Source: Neurospora tetrasperma FGSC 2508
Lineage: Eukaryota > Ascomycota > Sordariomycetes > Sordariales > Sordariaceae
Assembly: GCF_000213175.1 (NCBI RefSeq)
Contig: NW_009799099.1
Span: forward strand, 2,270,123 to 2,334,122
Direction of reading: 5' to 3'
DNA length: 64,000 bases
A program made the translations under genes and the position numbers. This document shows positions 24,984 to 38,077 of the stretch, in pieces. The notes beneath the pieces were generated by a model that was not told the origin of the DNA, ran no database searches, and saw only the letters and a program-made list of their open reading frames with translations. Position 1 is the first letter of the stretch. Each line of letters begins with the position of its first letter.

Positions 24984-27900
24984 ATGGCGAACCTAATTGA
25001 CGATGTCATCAGGAAGCTGTGCACTCCAGAAATTGGTACGTTTACTTACCCTTCCCATCCTTCTGGTGCTTCGTGAGTCAGTGCTGACACCGAGTGCATT
25101 CTTACAGAGCTTCGGCTCAAGGTCGAAGCCGCGATCAACTTGCGCGACAGCCTCGACCACTATGTGACCGGTCCAGCATACTCTCCGTTCCTCAAGCGCG
25201 TGATACCTCCCTTCATCATGATTTTGCGACAACCACCAGTGTTTCAGAGCAAGACGATGGACCAAGTCAACATGCAGAAGCTGCGAAACTGCATCCTCGA
25301 GATTCTTCATCGCCTCCCTACCTCGAACACGTCGCCCGAGCCCTTCGAACCCTTCGCCGAAGAAGTTGTAGATCTGCTCATGGGTCTTGTGCGAGAAGAC
25401 AATGAAGACAACGCCGTTCTCTGCGTCAAGATCATATCCGAAATCATGCGCCACCAACACAAAGTCCTGGGTTCCAAAGTCCAGCCCTTCCTGAACCTGA
25501 TACAGGAGCTATTCGAACAGATGGCATTGGTGGTAAAGGAACAGCTTGACGATACATCCACGTCGGTGGTCGGTCCCTCAGGCGCCCCCTCAACCCCCGG
25601 TAGCACCCAAACGAGCTTCATGCCACACCAACAATCCCCGAGACCAGGCTCTCCTGTCGCCCCTGGCGCCGCCGACTTCAGCGCAGATGCTGGACAACAA
25701 TCTGGTCGGCCCTTGCTGAAGGGCATGCAATCCTTCAGGGTGCTGTCCGAGTGTCCCATTATTGTTGTGTCTATCTTCCAGGTCTATCGCAATAGTGTGA
25801 CAGCCAATGTCAAGCTTTTCGTTCCCCTCATTAAGTCGGTACTGCTTTGCCAGGCAAAAGCGCAGGAAAAAGCTCATCTGGACGCTGCAGCTAGAGGGAC
25901 CATCCATACCGGCGTCAGCCCCAATATCAAGAATCGGGTGGCGTATGGGGAGTTCATTACCGCCCAGGTGAAGACCATGAGTTTCTTGGCTTACCTTCTG
26001 AGATCATACTCCAATCAGTTGTCGGATTTTCTCCTGGTGTTGCCAGAGATCATAGTGAGGCTTTTGAAGGACTGTCCGCGAGAGAAGTCAGGCGCGCGGA
26101 AGGAGCTGCTCGTCGCTATTCGCCACATTATCAACTTTAACTTCCGGAAAATCTTCTTGCCCAAGATCGACGAGCTGCTGGATGAGCGCACCCTGATAGG
26201 CGACGGTTTGACGGTATACGAGACCATGAGACCGTTGGCGTACAGCATGTTGGCCGACCTTATTCATCACGTAAGGGACAGTCTTACTCCTGATCAGATT
26301 CGCAAGACAGTCGAGGTGTATACGCGAAACCTACAAGACAACTTCCCCGGCACCAGTTTTCAAACCATGAGCGCAAAACTTTTACTTAATATGGCGGAAT
26401 GTATTGCCCGCTTGCCGAACAAGGTCGATGCACGGCATTATCTAATGATGATTCTCAATGCCATTGCCGACAAGTTCGCTGCCATGAACAAGCAGTACGC
26501 AAATGCGGTCAAACTTTCAAAGCTGTACGCCCAGCAAGCTGCCGACAACACGCCCGAGACGTATTTGGCTGACAAGGAGCACCCCCCGCAGTGGGACGAA
26601 ATCGACATCTTCTCCGCAATGCCCATCAAAACCTCTAACCCTCGGGATCGTGCTGCCGATCCGGTCGTCGACAACAAGTTTCTGTTCAAGAACCTCATGA
26701 CCGGCTTGAAGAACACTTTCTATCAGTTGAAGAGCTGCAATCCGACTACCGTGCCAGATCTGGCTAATGCACCCGCACACTGGGTTGATGTTGCTTACGG
26801 CTTCACTGCTGAGGAGGTTGAAGTTATCGTCAAGCTTTTCCGAGAAGGTTGCTACGTGTTCCGGTATTACGATAGCGAAAAGCCTGCAGCCGAGTCACCC
26901 TTTACTTCCACAGTCGAATACATGGCAAACTTCTTCATGGTTTCCCTCACAAAGGAGGAAAAGGACCTCCTTGAGACCTTCGCTACGGTATTCCATGTTG
27001 TAGACCCTGCGACCTTCCACGAAGTCTTTCAGCAAGAGATCCCACGATTGTACGACATGATCCACGAGCACACTGCGCTTCTTCAAATCCCCCAATTTTT
27101 CCTGGCGAGCGAAGCGACATCGCCCAGCTTTTGCGGAATGCTTCTGCGCTTTCTGATGGAGCGGATCGAGGATGTGGGCTCCGCCGATGTGAAGAAGTCG
27201 GCCATCCTCCTGCGTTTGTTTAAGTTGGCATTCATGGCGGTTACTTTGTTTGCGGCCCAGAACGAGCAGGTTCTGCTTCCGCATGTGGTTGACATCATCA
27301 CCAAGTCTATTGAACTCTCGACAAAGGCAGAGGAACCGATGAACTACTTCCTTCTGCTTAGATCTCTGTTTAGGAGTATTGGTGGTGGCAAGTTCGAGCA
27401 CCTTTACAAGCAGATCTTGCCTCTGCTGGAGATGCTCCTGGACGTTCTAAACAATCTACTCCTAGCGGCTCGCAAGCCGACAGAGCGAGATCTCTATGTC
27501 GAGCTTTGTCTCACAGTCCCAGCACGCTTGAGCAATCTTCTTCCCCACCTCAGCTACCTTATGAGGCCTCTTGTGGTGGCTTTGCGCGCCGGGACCGAGC
27601 TGGTTGGTCAAGGCCTGCGTACTCTGGAACTCTGTGTTGATAACTTGACCGCGGACTATTTGGATCCAATTATGGCACCGGTCATTGACGAGCTGATGGC
27701 TGCCCTCTTCGACCATCTCAAGCCACACCCCTACAACCATTTCCATGCACACACGACTTTACGAATTCTTGGCAAGCTAGGTGGCCGAAACAGGAAATTT
27801 ATGACGGACGCTCTTCCTGTGAAATATCGCCAGTTTGCCGATGATGTGGCCAGCTTCGACATACGTCTGATTGGCTCAAAGATTGACAGAGCATTCCCAG

Positions 27901-30900
27901 CACATTATGGCGTCGATCTGGCAATCCAAAAGTTGATGGAGGTGCCGCGGTTCATGAAGGGAGTGTCGGCTGCACCTACCAAGCAGCAGGACGCCTACTA
28001 CAAGAGGCAAGCGCTCCATTTCATCAAGACCCAGGTGAAACTGCGGGTGGGATTTGACAATCTGCCTGAAGATCTCCCTCGCCTTCTTCGACTCCAAGCA
28101 CAGGATCTTATCAACAGGAGAAAGGATATCGATATCTCCGCCTTTGAAGGTTCTGACCGTGATCGCTCCATCGCCAAGAAGAACGAGGATGAGGGAGAGC
28201 TGAAGAGGCTGATCAAAGCGCTCATGTTTGCACTCTCGTTACCAGAGTTCAAGCCTGAGGTTGATGAATTCCTCTTGAACCTCGCCCGGCATTTTACCAT
28301 TATCGAGGTGGGCCGTGCATGGGTTGACTCGAAGAGGTCCATCACCCCTTTCAATGTCGATTCGGGGGCTGGTCCACTCTTTGTTGACACGCGAATTCTG
28401 TCGGATGCCCTCCTAGAGTCACTCGCTTCCGAGAAACCAGAGGTACGAGAAGGCGCTGAGCGGGTCATTCAAGAGGTCTATGATTCCGCGGCCACCATCT
28501 TTGGGTCCTCAAGCCATGTCTCAAGGCTTGCCTACTTTAATAGCTTGGCGAACACTTTCTGTCACGGTTGTTACGAGGAGGAATGGTTCACCAAAGCCGG
28601 CGGTACCTTGGGTATCAAGATCCTGCTGACGAACGTCGACCTCGGCGACTCTTGGGTTGCTACCAAGCAGATCGAGTTTGTCAGAGCGCTGATGTATGTC
28701 ATCAAAGACATGCCCCAAGATCTCCCCGAGAAAACTAGACGATCCGCACAGGTGACGCTCGAGATCCTTTTGCAGCGTCTTACCAAGAATGCCAAGAAAG
28801 AGGATTGCTTGCCTGCGCAGCCAGCACCTCAGCAGCCGGGACAACCGCAGCCTCAGAAGCAGTCTCGTCTTGCTCAAATCTGCATGATGCTCAACGGCGA
28901 ATTGTCTCATATGAACAGACACGTCCGCAGCACTGCCAAGAGGTCTATTGAGCTGATCGCGAAAGCAACAGGGGCCGAAGTCTGGGAGCTCCTTGAACCC
29001 CACCGGAAGCAGCTTCTCCAGCCCATTTTCGCCAAACCTCTGCGTGCTTTGGCATTTGGTATTCAGATCGGCTTCATTGATGCCGTTACGTACTATATGT
29101 CCTTGAAGCCTGACTTTGTCACATTCGACGAGCACCTGCATAGGTTGCTTATGGAGTCACTTGCACTTGCTGACGCTTCGGACGAGTCTCTAGCCGGTAA
29201 GAATCAGGAGTTCAGAACCCGGGAGCACATCGTCAATCTTCGCGTGTCGTGCATCAAGCTTCTCAGCACAGCCATGGGCTTTGAGGAGTTCATGAAAGGA
29301 TCTGGCAATGCTACGCGTGCCAAGATTGTCGGGGTGTTCTTCAAGTGCCTTTACTCGGAGCAAGCACCGACTATTGAAGCAGCGAACGACGCTTTAAAAT
29401 CGGTTCTGTCACATACCAGTAAGCTGCCTAAAGATCTCTTGCAGTCGGGCCTCAGGCCGGTTTTACAGAGTCTTTCGGATGCCAAACGCCTCACCGCCCA
29501 CAGCTTGGAAAATTTGGCTCGGCTGCTGCGACTTTTGACCACATACTTTAAGGTGGAGATAGGTGCTCGCTTGCTGGACCATATCAAAGTCATCGCAGAC
29601 CCCAACCTTCTCCAACAGATATCGTTCACTTTCTTTGAACAGCACGCCTCAATCAAGGTCATTGCGTCGGTCTTCAACATATTTCACCTGCTCCCCGATG
29701 GGGCTAAGCAATTCAAAGAGCGTGTCATCGAGAGCGTTTTGGAGCTGGAGGAAAAGCTAAGGCGGACTCACCACAGCCCCTTCCGCAAACCCCTCTACAA
29801 GTATCTAAACCGATATCCTCCTGATATCTGGGAGTTTACATTCAGCAGGATTGATCAGCTAAGGTACGGCCGTTTCCTGGCCCAGGCATTGCGGGATCCT
29901 GAAAGCCAACCACTTAGGGACCACGGTGTCGCAAACGTGGAGGCTCTTGTCAAGGCCTGTAGCGACGTTGTCAACCAGAATAAGGAGACCAAGTTTGCTG
30001 CTATTGTCAACACAATCAACATCCTCGAAGCCCTATGCCAAAACTCCAACTCGCTAGTTTGGATGGAGAATAGAGAGCACATTGAGTGGCTAAAGACAGT
30101 TGGCAAGGAGCTTGAGCAAAACCTCAAGATGAACAAGCTCCCCGCAAATGTTCGCCTTGCTGCGGATCAGGCATCCGAACAGCTCATGGTCATCTTGACC
30201 AAATCCCTAGAGCGCAATCCGAAGGACATCGAACCCCTTCTCAGTCTCATTGAGTCGATCACTTCAGATGATTTCCGAGAGACGCAGACCATGCTCTCCT
30301 ATCTCTACAAGAATATCATATCTAGCGACTCTATTGATTTCTGGCGTACAACCGTACTTCGCTGTCTGGAGATATATGCTGGAAGGGGTGCCAGTCAACG
30401 CATGAAGTGGTATCTGCTGCACAATATCGTCAACCCCATTGTAGCGATGGATGTAATGCGTCACTGGAATCGTGGTGAACCGGCCAAGGGTGGTCAACGG
30501 TTCCTTGATCGGGCGGTTATTGAGTCCATTAACACCAAGATTTGGAAGGTGAACCTGGCGGATCCTCACGACGATCTTTCGCAGCCGCATATTGACCACA
30601 CCAGAATGGAAGTGCTCCAGCTCTCGGCCATGCTGGTCAAGTATCACCACGCCATACTGCAAGATGCGCGCAAGGACTTCATTAAGTTTGGGTGGACGTA
30701 CATCAGGCTTGACGACGTTATCAACAAGCACGCTGCTTATGTGGTGATTGGGTACTTCATTGCTCACTACGAAACTCCTGCCAAGATCGTGTCGCAGATC
30801 TACTTCTCGCTCCTCAAGACCAACCAGAATGAAGGCAGGACCTTGGTCACGCAAGCCCTTGAGCTGATGGCGCCCGTGATGCCCAAGAGATGCAATACCG

Positions 30901-33900
30901 CGCCTGGCGACCGGAATGCAGTGTGGGCTGTTGCGCCTCGTCGAATCTTGGCGGAAGAAAGTCAAAACGTCCAGCAGATGACTAGCATCTTCCACTTCCT
31001 CGTCAGGCATCCGGACTTGTTTTATGACTCCCGCGACAAATTCGCCATGCTCATTATTACCTGCCTTCGCAAGGTCGCCGCGCCTCCCAATCCGTCTAAC
31101 GAGAGTAAGAAGCTGGTGCTGAACATGATGACGCTGATTTGGCAATGGGAGCAGCGTCGTGTCGAAGGCAAGCGGTCAGAACCTGTTCGCTCTGTCTCTG
31201 AGTCTCCCAATGCCAAGAAGAGAAAACTCGACGAGCAGCAGTCCGTTTCGCCGGCCTCTGCCAGACAAAGCGAGAGACCCGAATTCGAAATCCCGGCTAT
31301 GGGCCGCCAGAAGATGATCAAGTATCTGGTGGAGTTCATCGCTCAGTTGAACGAGCGTTATCAGCTCCCTTCAGCGAAGGCGCGGGACACACCCGCCACG
31401 GCTGTCCCGGCTCTGGCGGCGCCTTCTGGTGAACTCTGCAAGAAGGCGATGGCACTTCTCTACAACCTTCTTCAGCCGCAATATTGGGGTGATCTTGATC
31501 TGGACCTTTTCCAAAACGTCACTGATATTGTCCTGACCAGCGAGAAGGCCTCCCTCACATTGTCCAATGAGCCGTCCGACAAGGAGAAGGCCGATGACAA
31601 GTTCCTTACCAACATTATCAACACCCTTCAGGTCATCCGCATCATTCTTCACTTCAAGTCCGACGACTGGGTTGTCAAGAATATGAGTCACATCCAAAAG
31701 ATTTTGGAGAAGTGCCTGAAATCAGACAACCCAGAGATTCAGGACTGCCTCCACACGGCTGATAAGCAATGTGATGGTGGCCGAGAGGTCCGACCGATCA
31801 TCAAGCGAATCCTCGACGCGGTCCCAGAAGATGTGCCCATGGAGGATGCTGATGCTGAAGGCGAAACGGAAGCGCCAACTTCGGAGGTTGTCACGTTCCT
31901 GTCCGGCATTGCCACGGAGAGTATGGCTGCGGCAAATTACGTTTCCGGTATCAACATTTTATGGTCCTTGGGTCGCCGCCGTCCTACAGCTATCGACCAG
32001 CATATTCCTGCAATCATGAAGTCGCTTCAGTCCAAGTTGGCTAGAGACCACGTCTCCCACTATGCGGCGTTGGCACAGGGTGGCATCCCCCGACCACAGC
32101 CAGACAATGCCAATGCTGCAACCGAAATGAACGCCTACGACCTTGAGATACAGACTGGGCTGATCATCAAGGCCATTGAGACTGTTTCCCTTCGTATGGA
32201 CATTCTCGGGGACAACCGGAGACCTTTCCTGAGCGTGCTCGCCACTATTGTGGAAAAGTCACTGCACACCGCTCTATGTGAAAAGATCCTTGACATGGTT
32301 GAGGGATGGGTATTCCGCTCTGAGGGAACGTGGCCAACTCTGAAGGAAAAGACGGCCGTTCTTTCCAAGATGATCACGTTTGAGCACAGGCAAGATCCAA
32401 CCATGCTCATGAAGTTCCTCAACCTTGTTCTACGCATTTATGAGGACCCCAAAATCACACGGACTGAACTCACCGTGCGTATGGAGCATGCGTTCCTTAT
32501 AGGAACGAGAGCTCAGGATGTGGATATGCGCACCCGCTTCATGGCCATCTTCGATAAGAGTCTCTCCAGGACTGCCAGTGCTAGGTTGGCATATGTTATC
32601 TTGTCTCAGAACTGGGACACGCTAGCCGATTCATTCTGGCTGGCGCAGGCAATCCAGCTTCTTTTCGGAGGAGTGGATATGAATCTTCCCATTCAGCTAC
32701 ACCAGGACGATTTCCGTACCTTGTCAGCCTCTCAACTCATTGGAAGCTATGCCAAAGATACCAGAGAACCAGCCTTGATCAGCGATGATAAATACGAGGC
32801 GTTCATGGCTAGCCATCGCCGCTTTATTGCCGAGCTTGGGGACATCAAGGCGCGAGACATCCTTGAGCCTTTGACCCAGCTGCAACATATTGATAACAAT
32901 CTGTCCAATGATATCTGGGTTGTTCTTTTCCCAATGTTCTGGTCCGCGACTTTGAAGGAGGATAGACCTGAGCTTCAGCGTGGCCTTGTCACCCTTCTCA
33001 CCAAGGATTACCATTCTAGACAGATGGACAAGCGGCCAAACGTGGTTCAGTCCCTTCTAGCTGGAGCAGCCAAAGCTTTTCCAGAGTGCAGGCTACCACC
33101 CCATGTTCTCAAGTTTGAGGCTAAAACCTTTGACGCATGGTATACAGCTCTCTGCCAGTTGGAGACCGCTGCCATCAAGCCGGGAGACGACTCAGCGATC
33201 GTTAAGGAAAGCAACCTCGACGCATTGGTGGATCTATATGCATCTCTTGGTGAGGAAGATCTTTTCTTCGGGACATGGCGTCGTCGGTGCCAGTTTGTCG
33301 AGACCAACGCAGCGCTATCGTACGAGCAGAATGGCATGTGGGACAAAGCCCAAAAGATGTACGAAGCAGCCCAGATCAAAGCGCGGACGGGCGTCATTCC
33401 TTTCTCCGAGGGCGAATACATGCTGTGGGAGGATCACTGGGTTCTTTGCGCTCAGAAGCTCCAGCAATGGGACATTCTTCAGGAGTTTGCTAAGCATGAG
33501 AATATGCAAGACCTGCTGTTGGAGTCTATCTGGCGCAACACTGAGTACTGGCAAAACCAAGAGAACAGGGAGCAATTGGACAATCACATCAAGGGCCTGA
33601 TGGATGCGCCTACCCCGCGCAGAAGCTTTTTCCAGGCCTTCATGTCGTTGCTAAAATATCACAACAAGCAGGAGAGTCTTCAGGACTTTAACCGCGTTGT
33701 TGACGAGGCGATCCAACTTTCCATTCGGAAATGGCACCACCTTCCTAAGCGTCTCACCACAGCTCACATCCCGATCTTGCAGAACTTCCAGCAGTTGGTT
33801 GAGCTTCATGATGCTAGTGTGATCTGCCAGAGTCTTTCCGCAACCAACTCGAACAACCTCGATGCGCGATCCGGTGAGCTTAAGCTGCTCCTCGGCTCAT

Positions 33901-36809
33901 GGCGGGATCGTCTCCCCAATACGTGGGATGATATTGTCGCATGGCAAGACCTGGTCACATGGAGACAACACGTCTTTGGTCTCATCAACAACACATATCT
34001 CCAGCTTTTGCCGCAACAAGGAGGACAAAGCGCTGGTGGTGCTTCGTTCGCGTATCGTGGGTTCCATGAAACTGCTTGGATCATCAATAGATTCGCGCAC
34101 GTTGCCCGCAAGCATGGTCTCCACGAAGTGTGCATCAATCAACTCAGCCGCATCTACACCTTGCCGAACATTGAGATTCAAGAGGCCTTCCTCAAGCTGA
34201 GGGAGCAGGCCAAGTGCCACTATCAGAACCCAGAAGAGCTGCAAAATGGGCTGGAGGTCATTAACAACACCAATCTCGGCTACTTTACAGGTCAGCAAAA
34301 GGCTGAATTCTTCACCCTCAAGGGCATGTTCCTGGAGAAGCTTGGTCAAAAAGACGAGGTTGATACAGCTTATGGCATGGCACTTTCGCACGACATCTCG
34401 GCCCCTAAGGCGTGGGCAGAATGGGGCTACTTCAACGACAGAAAGTTCAGGGAGAACCCGGCTGATGTGCTTGCCGCCAAGCAGGCCCTTACATGCTACC
34501 TGCAAGCCGTGTCAAGCTATAAGAATCACAAGTCACGGAAGCTCATTGCACGGATTCTGTGGCTTTTGAGTCTCGATGACGCCAACAACACCATCTCGAG
34601 CGGGTTCGACGACTTTAAGGGCGAGACACCGACATGGTATTGGATTACGTACATCCCTCAGCTGCTCACCGGACTCAACCATAAGGAGGCACCGAGACTC
34701 CAGGTCGTCCTGAGCAAGATTGCTAAAAGCTACCCTCAGGCGCTTTACTTCCTGCTCCGAACCAGTCGCGAAGACATGCTGCAAATCAAGAAGGCTCAGG
34801 AGAATAAGGAGCGTCTGAGACAGCAACAGCAGCAACGAGCTCAAAGCGCAGCCGCAAACGCCAACAGGGCAAGTGCTACTCCGGGCCAGCCTACTCCTGC
34901 TGCTACGGCTACGGCTACTCCCAAGCCCGAAGGTGACTCACGACCTGCCACCGCTACTGGCGATGCTGCTGGACAGGTCAAGCCTGAAGTCAAGGCTGAG
35001 GGTGCAGTCAATGGTGTTCCTGTGGCACCTGGTCAAGGCAGCGTTCCTCCTCCAAACCCTGCTCAAGTCGCGGCAGGCCATCACGCTGCGGGTGCAGTCC
35101 CTGGCGCGCAGCCACAGGCCGTCCAGAAGAGGCCACCTTGGGAACTTACCGATGAGATCATGAGCATGTTGAAGACGGCATTCCCGCTCCTGGCGCTGTC
35201 CATGGAGACCATGGTGGATCAGATCCAGAAGCATTTCAAGTGCCCACCTGACGAAGACGCTTACAGACTCATTGTTGCACTCCTTAATGACGGACTGTCA
35301 TATGTCAGTCGTATGCCAACTTCGTATGCCAGAGACGTCAAGCTTCCAGTCGCAACCGAGGCAAACATAACACGTTTTGCGGAGACGATATTGCCGACTC
35401 ACATCCGAGGTACATTTGAACAAGAGTTTGTCAAGGCCAAACCCACCATGTATGAGTATATTCACAAACTCCGGAAATGGCGGGACAAGTTTGAAGAGAA
35501 GCTGGATCGCCGTCGCACAAGCATGCCTTTGGAGAACTTCTCTCACTATACGCCGCATCTGAGCGAGTTCCGGTATCAGAAGTTCGACGAGGTCGAGATT
35601 CCGGGTCAATACTTGCAGCATAAGGACAAGAACCAGGACTTTATCCGTATCGACAGGTTCCTGCCCAATGTTGATCTCGTCCGCACTTCCAATGTGTCGC
35701 ATCGCCGACTGAAGATCCGCGGCCACGATGGTAGCGTTCACTCGTTTGCTGTTCAGCATCCTGCGGCCCGACAGTCTCGCCGCGAAGAGCGCCTTCTTCA
35801 GCTCTTCAGACAGCTCAATCAGACCTTGAGCCACAAGAAGGAGAGTCGCAGGCGTGATCTCCAGTTCACACTGCCCTTGATGGTACCGCTTGCACCTCAT
35901 ATTAGGATCATTCAAGAGGATACGTCGTACATCACTCTCCAGGGCATTTACGAGGACCATTGCCGTAGGTCGGGTGTACACAAGGATGAGCCATTCCTCT
36001 TTACGATGGAGAAACTGCGCGGGCTCATGGATGGAAAGCTGCCGAACGCGGTAAGTAGTCGCATGGTCCCAATGGATAGAACAAATGAGAGCAGCAGTAC
36101 TGACATGTCAATGCAGAAGTTATCCGAACAGGGACAGAACGCGGCGGCTCGTCTTGAAGTGCTCAACGCGATTCAGGAGAAGTGGGTGCCGCACACACTG
36201 GTGCTGCAGTATTTCCAGGCTATCTTCCCCGACTTTGCCGAGTTCTGGCTCTTCAGGCGTCGCTTCTCATACCAGCTCGCTGCGCTCACGTTCATGACGT
36301 ACATCTTGCATATCGATAAGCGGTATCCGCACAAGTTCAACATCGCGCGCGGCTCGGGTAACATCTGGGGCTCGGAGCTCACGGCTCTCATGGCGGCCAA
36401 CAAGCCCTACTTCAGCAACACGGAGCCGGTGCCCTTCCGTCTCACGCCCAACCTTCAGACGCTCATGGGCCCGCTTGCGCTCGAGGGCATCTTTACCGTT
36501 TCCATGATGGCGATCGCGCGCTGTCTGACGGACCCGGAGTTCCAGCTCGAGCACGCGCTGACGCTGTTTGTCCGCGATGAGATGATCTTTTGGTTCACGA
36601 GCAGTCACAGGCCGCTGAACCTGTCGGATAATCAGCTGAGAGAGACGGTGCAGGCGAACAGCGAAATGATTGTCAAGCGGGCGGCATCGCTGGCTCAGGC
36701 GCCGGCGGGTAACTTGCCGGCGTATCAGACGATCATTGATCTGATTGCGAAGGCGGTTAGTCCGTTGAATTTGGCGCAGTGTGAGGCGTTGTGGATGCCG
36801 TATCTGTGA
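24984..36809 (+). CDS. TRA1/TRRAP-type scaffold subunit of SAGA and NuA4
   Basis: Exons 24984-25035, 25108-36050 and 36117-36809 encode 3895 aa, close to yeast Tra1 (3744 aa). This PIKK-family pseudokinase is a nuclear scaffold that contacts transcription activators and recruits the SAGA and NuA4 histone acetyltransferases. Most of the protein is helical HEAT/TPR solenoid followed by the FAT region. An internal insert with a KKRKLDE nuclear-localisation-like motif lies near residue 2054. A Gln/Ala/Pro-rich disordered linker (about 3252-3362) precedes the PI3K-like domain. The catalytic HRD/DFG elements are not recognisable and [12 protein letters not shown] stands in the corresponding stretch, as in TRRAP. 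The FATC end is [12 protein letters not shown]. Exon 1 contributes [17 protein letters not shown]. Intron 2 (66 nt, GTAAGT...CAG) is stop-free and a multiple of three; removing it gives a continuous conserved segment around LPNA-KLSEQ. Confidence 0.97.
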
Positions 36810-38077
36810 TGGAGGGGTGGAGGTTTGCATGGTAGTTTGAGTCGCTGGAAGTGTGTTTCAATATGAGGAAAAGATTTTACAGGAACTTTGGAGTTTGTAT
36901 GCTAAGAAAGGAGGACAGAGCACAGGGTGTATGTGGTAATGATGGGTTGTATCTGCATTCACGACGGTTATTGTATGGAGCGCAAGTTTGCATTGTTCTT
37001 GGTGTTAGGAGGAGTAAAAAAGTGATCAGTTAGCAGCAATGATTTAGATACACAAGGCCTACGGGCTGCTTATGAAATGGTTGGGCTTGTGAGAATGTGA
37101 AATAAAGTTGACGTGGCTTGAGGTTATCCTCGATGAGCTCGTCGGTGCAACATTTGGGCGCGTAACAGATTGAAATCTCATGCTTCGTTGCTCGCCTCAT
37201 CCCAAACCCCGACACAGCCGCATCACGGAGTTGGAGATATCGGAGTTTGGAGCAATGGCACCACCCCCTGACCCCAATTCCAACCAAGTTCGTCCTGCAT
37301 GCACACAGTTCAGCACAGTAAAAGCAAACAAACAGAGCACTAAGTACATAAGCTTCCCGAGCCAAGGCCCAACCAGGGCGGGCAGTCGGTGATACTTTCG
37401 GGACTTGCCAGCAGTCCGAGGGGATCAGCGCTTTCCAGCCGCAATAGGTACCAAGCTAAAAGCGGTAAAAGGTTCCCCGGTTCCCCGCATTAGCAGCCAT
37501 TGGGAACGATTGACCTCTTTACTCAGAGGCACCCGCAGGACTGGACCGTCACTCAGCCAGGACTTCCACTTGACCTCGCAGAAACTCCAGCAGAGAAGGG
37601 ACGGAGCCTCTCACAAGACACCAGCTCACCAAGTATGTCCTCCACCACACACTTTGCCATTGGCTTGTTGGTTCCTCACCTACGTCGAAAAAGCGGTCTC
37701 AGATCACGGGCACCAGAGTACCTGCATTCCACACTATATACATACAACCAATACTACTACTGATCGACGTTCGTCATCGCATTTGACGCGTGTCGCGGTG
37801 AAGGAGGTTGAAACGAACTAGGAAGCTAACCTAGCTGACTGTTTCGCCGCATTGGTCGACTTGGACGACTTGGACGACTTGGATTGTTGACTGTGGGCCA
37901 GAAAAAGTCAAGAGTTTGTTGGCTAAGGAAAAGTGGAAAGTGGATATATAGTTGAAGAACGACAGCCGTCCGGTTCCCCTTGGTAAGAGATTCCTTCCAA
38001 GTGATTTTGTTTTTTTTTTCTCTCTTTTTTTTCCCCCAGTCATCACATATTTTGCTTTCGATACCATTTACCAGAAG
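36810..38077. other. Intergenic region: TRA1 3' end and acetoacetyl-CoA synthetase promoter
   Basis: No gene is supported; the frames at 37030-37365 and 37405-37821 have no recognisable motif. A T-rich pyrimidine tract (about 38007-38037) just before the AACS start is typical of a fungal leader. An in-frame ATG at 37952 could extend AACS by 42 codons but encodes a T-tract-derived phenylalanine-rich stretch, so I did not use it. Confidence 0.6.

Noticed and set aside
30264-31145. 293-codon minus-strand frame inside TRA1
   Set aside because: It is opposite a well-conserved TRA1 segment and has no domain of its own.
37952-38077. In-frame upstream extension of acetoacetyl-CoA synthetase
   Set aside because: The extra 42 codons cross a T-rich leader tract giving a phenylalanine-rich peptide unlike the family, so the ATG at 38078 is preferred.
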